Shown here: piece by piece, positions 35,603 through 43,848 of the stretch
How the letters are laid out: each line of letters begins with the position of its first letter
Numbering within the stretch: position 1 is the first letter of the stretch
Source: an uncultured Clostridia bacterium
GTDB taxonomy: Bacteria > Bacillota > Clostridia > Christensenellales > Borkfalkiaceae
DNA length: 59,633 nt
Assembly: GCA_944354535.1 (NCBI GenBank)
Contig: CALVPY010000014.1
Location: 1-59,633 of the forward strand
Direction of reading: 5' to 3'
Position numbers and translations under genes: made by a program
The notes under the pieces: model-generated
What the model was told of the DNA's origin: nothing
Databases searched by the model: none
What the model saw: only the letters and a program-made list of their open reading frames with translations

Positions 35603-36244
35603 TCAGGCTTCTCTGCGCTCTTCCCCCTGCAATACCCGCCAGACGGCACGGGCAATGAGCATGGCGCCGTATTCGTTGGGATGCACCCTGTCCCACGAGA
35701 CGGACTGCCCCGACCGGTAACGCATATACGCGTCGAATTCCTGCTGCAGATCGACGATCCGATATGCGTGCCGCGCTGCGACCCGCTTCATGGCAGAGGC
35801 ATACTGCTCCGCAAGGAGGCGCATCTCGTCGGCCCGATTGCGCTCCATGTAATAGGGCGTCATAAAGACGAACTCGCGCGCCGCCTGCCCCTTTTTTGCG
35901 ATCTCTTCGAGATTTTTCTCGTATTCTTCGCAGGAGATGAGCGGCTTTTCGGGGTCGAGCAGATCGAAATGCCGCCATACGTCGTTGATGCCGATCATAC
36001 AGAAGACGATGTCGGGGCGATATGCCGCAACGTCCTTTTCCCAGCGCGCCAGAAGCTCCTGCGAATTGTTCCCGCTGATGCCCGCATTGACGAGCGTCGG
36101 CCTCAGCTCGGGGCGGAATGCGTTGAGCATCCCGTGCAGGAGTTTGACGTACCCCATGCCGAGACGATCGCCCGTCTCATTCTTGCCCGCGTCCGTCGTG
36201 GAATCGCCGGCAAATACGATGATGTCCTTTTCCTTTAATTGCAT
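35603..36244 (-). CDS. SGNH/GDSL hydrolase (glycan O-acetylesterase candidate)
   Basis: 213 residues, no signal peptide. Block I 'IIVFAGDSTTDAG' (nucleophile Ser), block II Gly in 'LVNAGISGNNSQEL', block III 'MIGINDVWRHF' (Asn), block V 'SWDRVHPNEYG' (Asp and His). The family deacylates carbohydrates and lipids. Within the operon it could remove O-acetyl groups from host glycans before glycosidase action. It lies 12 nt upstream of the Gfo/Idh gene and 132 nt downstream of the GH110-like gene; nothing notable is seen in that gap. A similar but separate SGNH gene is at 58105-58713. Confidence 0.88.
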   Translation of the reverse strand: MQLKEKDIIVFAGDSTTDAGKNETGDRLGMGYVKLLHGMLNAFRPELRPTLVNAGISGNNSQELLARWEKDVAAYRPDIVFCMIGINDVWRHFDLLDPEKPLISCEEYEKNLEEIAKKGQAAREFVFMTPYYMERNRADEMRLLAEQYASAMKRVAARHAYRIVDLQQEFDAYMRYRSGQSVSWDRVHPNEYGAMLIARAVWRVLQGEERREA

Positions 36245-36376
36245 ATGATTTCCTCTCAGATCAGATTTGATCGATCTTTTTCTTTTGGCTGCCCGTGCAG
36301 ATGCCCGCGCACAACAGGCTGCTCCGCAGAACGGAGACAGCCCGCACGCGGCGAACGCTTCCGCCTCTTCCGGGGA

Positions 36377-37921
36377 TCAAACCGCCCGATCCGCGGCCTC
36401 CCCTTCGATGACGGTATTATTTTCCGCAATGACTTCCCGGACATTGGCAAAAGCGAACGCGCGCTGCCCCTTTGCGCAGAGGACGACGTTGTCTCTTACG
36501 ACCACTTTCCGGTGCTGTTTGCCCGTTCCCTCTTTGGAACCCGTATAGACGGTGACGGCGCACGGCACGTTCCCGCGCGTTCCGCATCCGATAAAGACGT
36601 TGCTAAGGATCTCGACATGTTCCGAAGATGTCCCCTCGCCCCAATTTTCCTCCGCGGCGACGACGACCGCCGTCAGGTCAACGTGCTCAAAGATGCAGTG
36701 TTCCACGAGCGCCCGATGCGTCTTGATGAGCACAGAGCGCGCGAAATGACTGCGGGCACGGCAATGGGAAAACACGAATTCCGGGCAGGCGGAAGAATTT
36801 TCAAGATAAACCTTTTCCTCTGCGCCCGCAGGAAGGGGCCGACACAAAGTGACGTCGCACGTTCCGTCCGCATTGGCACGGGCCGCCGTGACAAGAAATT
36901 TCTCCCCCTTGTCGAGCGTGCCGCGGGCGATGAGCTGCATCTCGTCCCCGACGGCGGGAAGGTCGGGCGCCTGCGTGTGCGTGCCGTCCGCGGCAAGACA
37001 GGTGAGGCGGTAAGTACTGCCGCCTATGGGCGCAAAGGCGTGGTCGTAGTTCTGAACGTTGACCGCATCGTCGCCCTGCCCGTCAAAAACGCAGTTTTGC
37101 AGAACGAGCTTCCCGTAACAGGAAGAAAAGTGCGTCGCATCCGTATTGGTGGACATCCTCTCCCCCGAAGAGGGGATGACGGACAGGCCCTCGATGCGGA
37201 TGTTCCGCGAGAGATGCCCCACGACGCCCATGCCGGGCTGCGCGTGGATCGTCACATTCTCGAGGGTGATGTCCTCCGCATTCTGAATGCACACGGCGGG
37301 ACGGGAATGATAGGAATGCCAGATATACAGCTCCGCGCCGACATATGCCCGGGAAGCACCGTCCGTTTCGACAGAAAACGTATTGCCGCCGAGCCTCCGC
37401 CATTTCCCGAGCGAAAAGAGCGAATAGCGCAGCACGCCCGTATGCGGATCTGAGACTGCGGAACGCAGGCAGGGAAAGCAGTCGGGCATATCCGCCGTGA
37501 AATGCACGGTGAGTTCGCCGTCCTTTGAAACGCGCTCGATGAGCCCGCGGGAATAGGGCTTGCGCTTGTAGTCGATGGTCAGCCCGCGCACCGTGACTTT
37601 TTTGCAATTCCGCAGGGAGACGGGTTCAAAAAAGCCGTCCAGAAGCAGCGTGACGCCCTCCGCAATGAGGCGCGTCCCCTCCTGCCCCTCAAGATCCAGA
37701 ACGCGCGTATAGGGAAAATCGGGCCGGAACATGACGTCCTGCGGATTGCCGCCCAGCCTTCCCGAGATCATATCATAATAGACGGCGCGGGCGCGGCTCT
37801 CCGTCACTTCATATACCCCGGGCGGGATGACGAGCTCTTCCCCCGGGTGTTCTTTCAGCCACGCCATCGCCGCAGCAAACCGTTCCAAATGATCGTTTCC
37901 GCCAAATTCCGAATAATCCAT
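36377..37921 (-). CDS. GH110-like right-handed beta-helix alpha-galactosidase
   Basis: 514 residues. The protein is a parallel beta-helix ('LRNCKKVTVRGLTIDYKR', 'IQNAEDITLENVTIHAQPG', 'LSRNIRIEGLSVIP'). The segment 'STNTDATHFSSCYGKLVLQN' and 'CVFDGQGDDAVNVQN' carries the Asp-rich motifs typical of GH110 alpha-1,3-galactosidases, which remove galactose from blood-group B or linear alpha-Gal epitopes. No signal peptide is visible, so the action is probably intracellular on imported glycans. It is first in its operon, with a perfect promoter at 38064-38092 and a leader of about 135 nt. A generic beta-helix glycosidase is the alternative. Confidence 0.75.
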   Translation of the reverse strand: MDYSEFGGNDHLERFAAAMAWLKEHPGEELVIPPGVYEVTESRARAVYYDMISGRLGGNPQDVMFRPDFPYTRVLDLEGQEGTRLIAEGVTLLLDGFFEPVSLRNCKKVTVRGLTIDYKRKPYSRGLIERVSKDGELTVHFTADMPDCFPCLRSAVSDPHTGVLRYSLFSLGKWRRLGGNTFSVETDGASRAYVGAELYIWHSYHSRPAVCIQNAEDITLENVTIHAQPGMGVVGHLSRNIRIEGLSVIPSSGERMSTNTDATHFSSCYGKLVLQNCVFDGQGDDAVNVQNYDHAFAPIGGSTYRLTCLAADGTHTQAPDLPAVGDEMQLIARGTLDKGEKFLVTAARANADGTCDVTLCRPLPAGAEEKVYLENSSACPEFVFSHCRARSHFARSVLIKTHRALVEHCIFEHVDLTAVVVAAEENWGEGTSSEHVEILSNVFIGCGTRGNVPCAVTVYTGSKEGTGKQHRKVVVRDNVVLCAKGQRAFAFANVREVIAENNTVIEGEAADRAV

Positions 37922-38063
37922 CTTCTCTTCGCGGCGTCCTTATGCCGCCCCCTCAGATCTTCCGCGCAGCAAAACCGTCGGCCGCCCGAAAAGATCTTTT
38001 CAAAAGACCGCAGCCGAAGGCGCAGCTTTGCCCCGCCTTTTTCGCCCTTGCTTTTCCACGAAA

Positions 38064-38092
38064 AGTATACCTTGCCGCGCAGATTTTGTCAA
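38064..38092 (-). promoter_or_regulatory. Sigma-A promoter of the GH110-like operon
   Basis: Minus strand: perfect -35 TTGACA (38087-38092), 17-nt spacer, -10 TATACT (38064-38069). The leader to the start codon is about 135 nt and contains a palindrome around AGATCTTTTC and a small GC hairpin, but no riboswitch I can name. Confidence 0.85.
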
Positions 38093-38143
38093 TAGCTGAA
38101 GCGCTCAAAAATGCAGCGGCCGCATATAATCTTCTTGTTCCGC

Positions 38144-38191
38144 AACGAAAGGCCGCCCGCCGCGCGGATGCGCGGCGGGCGGCCTTTCGTT
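38144..38191 (-). terminator. Perfect 22-bp hairpin after galM
   Basis: Arms 38144-38165 and 38170-38191 with a GGAT loop; very GC-rich centre and AACGAAA/TTTCGTT base. It lies between the galM stop and the GH110 promoter and probably ends the galK-galM transcript. It belongs to the window's family of strong intergenic GC hairpins. Confidence 0.7.
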
Positions 38192-38209
38192 GATTTGGAA
38201 AAACGCCCC

Positions 38210-39244
38210 TTATGCTTCGAACTTGTAGGCGGCGGTGAAGGAATACACCTCGCCGGGAGAAAGGAAGGAGCTGCCCTTTGCGGCATACTCGGGCACATTG
38301 ACGTTGTTGGGGATGCACTGCGTCTCGAGGCAGAAGCCCGCACGGTTGCCGTAGAAGATGCTCTTGCCCTGCTGATTCAGCCCGTTGCCGGCATAGAACT
38401 GCACGGCGGGCATATCGGTATAGCATGTCATGGAGATCCCCGTCTTGGGGCTCTTTACAACGGCGTACTTGACATACTCCCCGCACTTGTTTTTGAGGAC
38501 GTGGCAGTGGTCGTACCCGTTGCCCTGCTTTAAGTCGACGTCATCCGCCCCGATGTCGCGGCCGATGGGCTTTGCTTCGTTGAAGTCGAAAGGCGTGCCC
38601 TTGACGGCGCGGAAGCCGCCCACGGGGATCATCGTGGGGTTGGTGGGCGTGATCTCGTCGCAGTCGATCCAAAGCTCGTTGTCGAGGATGGTGCCGTCGC
38701 TTTCGCCGTTCAAATTGAAATAGGCGTGGTTGGTGAGATTGAGCGCCGTCTTCTTGTCCGTTTCAGCGCGATAAGCGATCTTAAATTCGCCGTCCTTAAA
38801 GGTGTAGGTGACGGTGACGGACAAATTGCCGGGATAATTCTCCTCGCCGTCGGGGGAGAGGATGGAGAGTTTCAGCTTATCGCCGTCCACTTCATGCGCC
38901 CAGATCTTCTTGTTGAACCCCTCTTTGCCGCCGTGGAGGTGGTTGCCGCGGTCGTTGCAGTAAAGATCGTACGTCGTGCCGTCGATGGTGAGCTTGCCCT
39001 CGCCGATGCGGTTGCCGAAACGGCCGATGAGCGCGCCCAGATACCCGCCGTTGTTCTCGTAACCCGCCACGTCGTTGTAGCCGAGGATGACGTCGGTCGG
39101 CTTGCCGTCCTTATCGGGCACGACAATGCTCTGCACGATGCCGCCGTAGTTGAGGACGGTAGCGCGGCGCGCGCCGTCCTCGAAGGTGAAGGCAAGGACT
39201 TCCCTGCCATCCGCCGTTTTGCCGAATACTCTTGTTGTGATCAT
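38210..39244 (-). CDS. galM: Aldose 1-epimerase (galactose mutarotase)
   Basis: 344 residues. Active-site motifs of the family are visible: 'ALNLTNHAYFNLNGE' (His general acid), 'GGYLGALIGRFGNRIGEG' and the Glu base in 'AGFCLETQCIPNN'. It converts beta- to alpha-galactose, the form used by galactokinase. It follows galK by 15 nt in one transcript. Upstream glycosidases would supply the galactose. Confidence 0.96.
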   Translation of the reverse strand: MITTRVFGKTADGREVLAFTFEDGARRATVLNYGGIVQSIVVPDKDGKPTDVILGYNDVAGYENNGGYLGALIGRFGNRIGEGKLTIDGTTYDLYCNDRGNHLHGGKEGFNKKIWAHEVDGDKLKLSILSPDGEENYPGNLSVTVTYTFKDGEFKIAYRAETDKKTALNLTNHAYFNLNGESDGTILDNELWIDCDEITPTNPTMIPVGGFRAVKGTPFDFNEAKPIGRDIGADDVDLKQGNGYDHCHVLKNKCGEYVKYAVVKSPKTGISMTCYTDMPAVQFYAGNGLNQQGKSIFYGNRAGFCLETQCIPNNVNVPEYAAKGSSFLSPGEVYSFTAAYKFEA

Positions 39245-39259
39245 AATAAGACCCTCCGA

Positions 39260-40480
39260 TCAATGATTTTCGTTTGAAACGCTGAGTGCGCAGGCGCCCT
39301 CGGCGCGGAGATCGGTCACAAAGACGTTCTCCTTCCCGAAGACACGCGCCATCTCGCGGCTGTAGCGCTCCTCTCCTCCCGCGGGGCAGAAGGCGAGCAC
39401 CGTACCCGTGAATCCCCCGCCCATCATGCGGTAAGCGCCGCCCCTGAGCACCTTTTCGCTGAGCTTCAGAGCGATGACGACGGGCTCGAAAGTGTCGCCG
39501 GGGATAAAGCAGTTCTGAAGGTATTTCAAGCTGCTCTCGCCGCTTGAAAGCACCTGTTCGAAAAAGAGCGCGGTATCCCCTTCCCGAAGCGCGCGGGCGG
39601 CGAGCTCCACCCTTTTATTTTCTTCGAAGAAATGGAAGGCGCGCAAAACAGCCCTGTCGCTCACCTTTTGGCGAAGCTCGGGGAGCGCTTCCAAAAGATC
39701 GCGCTCCGAAAGCTCGAAGAGGTATTTTTTATGGAAGAAAGCGGCGACTTCACCCATCTCGCGGCGGATATCCGCATAATGATTGGTGAGTTTTGCGTGC
39801 GAGCCGCCCGTATTGGTGAGCACGAGGCGGTATCCTTCGGGCGCGGGAACGGGAGCAACGAGGGGCTCCCGCGAGGAAAAGTCGATCTCACTCAGCCCGC
39901 CGAGCGCGATGCCCGCCTGGTCGAGAAGGCCGCAGGGCTTACCGAAGTAATCGTTCTCCGCATACATCCCCGCACGCGCCTTGTCCATTGCGGGGAGTCT
40001 CCCCCCGAGATAGAGCTCGTTGACGATCTCGGCGATGAGCACCTCGAACGCCGCCGAGGAGGAAACGCCCGCCCCGCGGAAGATATTGCTGTGCGTGACG
40101 CAGGAAAAGCCGCCGAACGAATAACCGAGGCCGGAAAGATAGCGGAGGATGCCCCGCACGAGAGAGATCGACCTGCCCCGTTCGCGCTCGCGTACGGAAA
40201 GATCGTGAACGGAAAAACGAATGGGATAGTATGCCCCCGAGGCGATGACGACATTGCCGTCGCTGCGCGGCGAGACCGCCGCCATGACATCGCAGGAGAT
40301 CGCCGAGACCAAGACCTTGCCGCCGTTGTGGTCGGTATGGTTGCCCACGATCTCCGCCCTTCCCGGGGAGGAAAAGAAATAGGCGGGCGCTTCGCCGAAC
40401 TGCTCCTTGAACTCGGCGGCGAGCCGTCCCTTGCGGGAGCGCGCCCCTTCCCCGCCGTAAAGCTCAGAATATCCTTGCAT
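39260..40480 (-). CDS. galK: Galactokinase
   Basis: 406 residues of the GHMP kinase family. Motif 1 reads 'SPGRAEIVGNHTDHNGGKVL', motif 2 'IFRGAGVSSSAAFEVLI', motif 3 'YRMMGGGFTGTVLAF'. In the common form motif 1 is GEHTDY; here GNHTDH, a variant seen in a distinct Firmicute galactokinase group. It phosphorylates galactose at C1. The -10 box (40487-40492) ends only 6 nt before the ATG and there is no Shine-Dalgarno, so the mRNA is probably leaderless. galM follows in the same unit; galT and galE are not in the window. Confidence 0.93.
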   Translation of the reverse strand: MQGYSELYGGEGARSRKGRLAAEFKEQFGEAPAYFFSSPGRAEIVGNHTDHNGGKVLVSAISCDVMAAVSPRSDGNVVIASGAYYPIRFSVHDLSVRERERGRSISLVRGILRYLSGLGYSFGGFSCVTHSNIFRGAGVSSSAAFEVLIAEIVNELYLGGRLPAMDKARAGMYAENDYFGKPCGLLDQAGIALGGLSEIDFSSREPLVAPVPAPEGYRLVLTNTGGSHAKLTNHYADIRREMGEVAAFFHKKYLFELSERDLLEALPELRQKVSDRAVLRAFHFFEENKRVELAARALREGDTALFFEQVLSSGESSLKYLQNCFIPGDTFEPVVIALKLSEKVLRGGAYRMMGGGFTGTVLAFCPAGGEERYSREMARVFGKENVFVTDLRAEGACALSVSNENH

Positions 40481-40486
40481 ATCGCC

Positions 40487-40515
40487 ATTATATCACATCG
40501 CGCGCAAAAAGTAAA
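40487..40515 (-). promoter_or_regulatory. Promoter of galK-galM, leaderless arrangement
   Basis: Minus strand: perfect -10 TATAAT (40487-40492), 17-nt spacer, weak -35 TTTACT (40510-40515). The expected transcription start falls on the ATG (40478-40480). Confidence 0.6.
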
Positions 40516-40547
40516 TAAAATGGCGAAAAACAAGGCACACTTTTGGT

Positions 40548-41231
40548 ATGCAGAAACGATTTCTCCCCGCAATGCTCCTTCTTTCGGTGCTGCTTGCGAT
40601 GTTCATTGCCTGCGGGCTGCAATTGGAACGCACGAAGGCGGCGTTCTCCTTTGCGGCGGCAGAGAACGCGCGGCGGGTGTACCTCACCTTCGACGACGGA
40701 CCTTCGACCGTCGTAACGGGCCGCGTTTTAGACATTTTGAAAGAAGAAAATATCAAGGCGACCTTCTTCATCGTCAGCGATATGGCAAAGTCGAGACAAG
40801 AGACCCTCCTCCGCATTGCGGAAGAGGGCCACTCCCTGGGCGTGCATTCGGCTTCGCACGACTATAAACGCATCTATTCTTCGGACGAGGCGCTGCTTTC
40901 CGATATCGACGAGTGCGCCGCATACATCTTTCATACGACGGGCGTGACGCCGCGGCTGTATCGCTTCCCGGGCGGCGGGCACGAGCGGCAGAGAGAGCTC
41001 ATCCGCGAGCGAGGATATGAGATCGTCGGCTGGAACGCCGTGTGCGGGGACGAGGAGATCCCCCATGCGAGCGCGGAACGCCTCGTCAAAGAGGCCGTGC
41101 GCACGAGCAGGGGCAAGGACCCCGTCATCCTCCTTCTCCACGACTCCGCCCGCCACAAAGAGACTGCGAAGGCGCTGCCCGAGATCATCGCGCGCTTCCG
41201 GGAAGAAGGGTGCGTCTTCTGCGCCTTCTGA
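40548..41231 (+). CDS. Polysaccharide deacetylase (CE4 family)
   Basis: 227 residues with an N-terminal hydrophobic anchor ('FLPAMLLLSVLLAMFIACG'), so it acts outside the membrane. NodB-domain motifs: 'VYLTFDDGPST' (metal Asp), 'HSLGVHSASHDY' (H-x3-H type metal site), 'YRFPGGGHERQ' and 'VILLLHDSARH'. It deacetylates peptidoglycan or another N-acetylated glycan, similar to PdaA-like spore-cortex enzymes; which one cannot be told. Transcribed divergently from galK. Its last 47 nt overlap the end of the P-ATPase gene on the other strand. No clear Shine-Dalgarno is present. Confidence 0.9.
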   Translation: MQKRFLPAMLLLSVLLAMFIACGLQLERTKAAFSFAAAENARRVYLTFDDGPSTVVTGRVLDILKEENIKATFFIVSDMAKSRQETLLRIAEEGHSLGVHSASHDYKRIYSSDEALLSDIDECAAYIFHTTGVTPRLYRFPGGGHERQRELIRERGYEIVGWNAVCGDEEIPHASAERLVKEAVRTSRGKDPVILLLHDSARHKETAKALPEIIARFREEGCVFCAF

Positions 41232-43731
41232 GCGGACGCCCTGCCGTTCGACGCCCTCGCAGCCTGCGCCAAAGCCATCCCGCAGGCAAAATGAGAAGGG
41301 ATGCGCACGCCACGAGCGCCCATGCGGGGAGCGGAAGTGCGGCGAGCCCGAACAAAGCGGCAAGGGGCGGGAGCGCGGCAAGAAGGACGGTGGAGACAAC
41401 GCCCAGAAGCTCCGTTGCGATGAGGGCGCGGTTGAAGGCACCGCCGCGCACGTTGAAGGCGTGAAAAAGTTCCAAAAGGGAAAGTGTCAGAAAGGCGCAG
41501 GAAGAGGCGACGGCGTTCCCCCAAAGAACGATGCCGATCGTAAAGACCAAAAGGACGAGCGCCGTCTGCACGCCGCCGTAAAAGGCGATGGAAATGAGGG
41601 AGCGGCGGGAGAGAATATCGTCCGCGCGGACGGGCGGGCGCTCCATGACGCCGACGGTGCGTTCGACGCCGAGGGCGAGGACGGGCAGCGAGTCCGTGAT
41701 GAGGTTGATCCAGAGTAGCTGCGTCGAGGTGAGAAATTCGAACTTCCACAAAAAGAGCGTCGCAAGGAGCACGGCAAGCACTTCCGCAAGGTTGGTGGCG
41801 AGGAAAAAATCGATGGTGCGGCGCACGTTGAAAAAGACGCCCCGCCCCTCTTCCACCGCGCGGACGATGGCTGTAAAATCGTCGTCGCCCAGCACCATGT
41901 CGGCGGCGTTCTTGGTGACGTCGGTGCCCGAGCCCATCGCAACGCCGATGTCCGCCGCTTTCACCGAAGGCGCGTCGTTGACGCCGTCCCCCGTCATGGC
42001 GACGACCTCGCCCTTCTTTTGCAGCGCCTTGACGATGGCGAGCTTATGCTTGGGGCTGACGCGCGCAAACACGCGGCAGCGCCCGATCGCTTCGGCATTT
42101 TCCCCCGAAGCGTCGAGTTCTTCCCCCGTCATGACCTCCTCGCGGGACGTGGCGATGGAGAGCTCTCTTGCGACGGCGAGCGCCGTTGCGGGGCTGTCGC
42201 CCGTGATCATCACCGTGCGCACGCCCGCCCGCCTGCACGCTTGGACCGCCTCTTTGGCGCCCTCGCGCGGCGGGTCGAAGAGCGCGGCAATGCCCAGAAA
42301 GTCGAGTTTCGTCTCATCCGCGCCCTCGGCAAACGCGAGAACGCGCATCGCCCGCTCCTCGTAAGCGGCGGCTTCCTTTCGGATGCGGGCAGCAAGTTCC
42401 TGCGTCAAAGCCCTTCCGTCCGCCGTGCGGCAGTGGGAAAGGACGACGTCGAGCGCGCCCTTTTCGAGAAAGAGCGCTCCCCCTTCCGCCTCGGCGCGCA
42501 CGCGCATAAAGCGCGCTTCGGATGTGAAGGGGCATCCCCCGGGGAGCAGCCGCCCGCCCCGTTCGCCGCGGGCTTCCGCGTATTCGACGAGCGCCACTTC
42601 GGTGGGATCGCCTACATAGGAGCCCGTGCTCCCCTTGACGCTCCCGCACAGGCGCATACAGCGCAGGAGCCGTTTTTCGCCCCCATAGGGAAGGGCGGCG
42701 CCCACCGTCATGCGGTTTTTTGTGAGCGTGCCCGTTTTATCCGAACAGATACAGGTGCAGCTGCCCAGCGTTTCGACGGCGGCGAGGCGGCGGACGACGG
42801 CGCGGAAGGCGCTCATGCGCTGTACGCCCATCGCGAGGATGACGGTGACGACGGCGCCCATGCCCTCCGGGATGGCGGCGACCGCGACGGCGATCGCGGA
42901 CATCAGGTTTTGCAGAATGCCCGCCCGCTGCGACAGGATGCCCACCAAAAAGAGCACCGCCGCGACGGAGAGCACGGTGTAGGAGATGATCTTCGCAAGG
43001 CGGGCAAGGACCTTGTCTAAGGGGGAGAGGACGGGCTGCGCTTTTTCGAGAAGGTCGGCAATGGCGCCCATCTCCGTGTGCATGCCCGTGCCCGTCACAA
43101 CGCAGCGCGCCCTGCCCGAAAGGCAGAACGTGCCCGAAAAGAGGGTGTTTTCCCGCTCGGCAAGGGCGGGCTTTTTCACGGTGCAGTCGCGCTTTTTGAC
43201 GGGGCGAGATTCCCCCGTGAGCGGCGCTTCGTCGCATTTCAGCCCTTCCGAGGAGAGGATGCGGCAGTCGGCGGGGATACGGTCGCCCTCTTCCACTTCG
43301 ACGATGTCCCCCGGCACGAGCAGGACGGCGGGCAGGACGCACACCCTTCCCCCGCGCACCGCCTTCGCCGTCGCCGTGGAGAGCTTTTTCAGCTTTTCGA
43401 TGGCGCTGTCGGCACGGTACTGCTGCACCACCCCCACCGCCGCGTTGAGCACGATGATGAAGAGCAGGATGGCGGTGTCGGTGAGTTCGGACCTGTCCCC
43501 CGTGATATAGGCAAGCACGCCCGAAAGGACTGCCGCCGCCACGAGGATGAGCGTCATGAGGTCTTTGAACTGGGCAAAGAAGAGGGCGGGGATGCTCCGC
43601 CGCTTGCCCTCTTTGAGCTCGTTTCTGCCGAATGTAGCAAGGCGGCGCTCGGCCTCCTCCTGCGTGAGCCCTCCCTCCGAACTTTTGAGCGCCTTGAGCG
43701 CATCCTGTTTGCTTTGAGCGTAGAGTTCCAT
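41185..43731 (-). CDS. Calcium-translocating P-type ATPase (PMCA/SERCA-like)
   Basis: 848 residues, P2-type layout: N-terminal cation-ATPase domain, phosphorylation motif 'CSDKTGTLTKNRM', TGES loop 'LTGESRPVKKRDC', hinge 'MTGDGVNDAPSVKAADIGVAMG', and about ten membrane helices. Ion-site residues are consistent with Ca2+ (or Mn2+): 'AAIPEGMGAVVT' in M4, 'FLATNLAEVL' in M5 and 'LLWINLITDSLP' in M6. Usual length is 850-900. The last roughly 20 residues are an Arg-rich tail encoded in DNA that is also the 3' end of the deacetylase gene. The ATG has no good Shine-Dalgarno. Confidence 0.92.
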   Translation of the reverse strand: MELYAQSKQDALKALKSSEGGLTQEEAERRLATFGRNELKEGKRRSIPALFFAQFKDLMTLILVAAAVLSGVLAYITGDRSELTDTAILLFIIVLNAAVGVVQQYRADSAIEKLKKLSTATAKAVRGGRVCVLPAVLLVPGDIVEVEEGDRIPADCRILSSEGLKCDEAPLTGESRPVKKRDCTVKKPALAERENTLFSGTFCLSGRARCVVTGTGMHTEMGAIADLLEKAQPVLSPLDKVLARLAKIISYTVLSVAAVLFLVGILSQRAGILQNLMSAIAVAVAAIPEGMGAVVTVILAMGVQRMSAFRAVVRRLAAVETLGSCTCICSDKTGTLTKNRMTVGAALPYGGEKRLLRCMRLCGSVKGSTGSYVGDPTEVALVEYAEARGERGGRLLPGGCPFTSEARFMRVRAEAEGGALFLEKGALDVVLSHCRTADGRALTQELAARIRKEAAAYEERAMRVLAFAEGADETKLDFLGIAALFDPPREGAKEAVQACRRAGVRTVMITGDSPATALAVARELSIATSREEVMTGEELDASGENAEAIGRCRVFARVSPKHKLAIVKALQKKGEVVAMTGDGVNDAPSVKAADIGVAMGSGTDVTKNAADMVLGDDDFTAIVRAVEEGRGVFFNVRRTIDFFLATNLAEVLAVLLATLFLWKFEFLTSTQLLWINLITDSLPVLALGVERTVGVMERPPVRADDILSRRSLISIAFYGGVQTALVLLVFTIGIVLWGNAVASSCAFLTLSLLELFHAFNVRGGAFNRALIATELLGVVSTVLLAALPPLAALFGLAALPLPAWALVACASLLILPAGWLWRRLRGRRTAGRPLRRRRRRTLLPGSAR

Positions 43732-43766
43732 ATGCTCAGCGTATGAGCGCAGCAGGAAAATTAGAA

Positions 43767-43795
43767 CAAAAAAACCGGGCGGCAGAAGCCGCCCG
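43767..43795 (-). terminator. Terminator of the beta-helix surface protein gene
   Basis: 8-bp GC stem (43776-43783 with 43788-43795) followed on the minus strand by a run of T, about 53 nt after the stop. Confidence 0.88.
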
Positions 43796-43848
43796 AAACT
43801 ACGTTATGCTGCCTCGGCATACCGCCGCAGGCGCCCAATCTATCGCCG

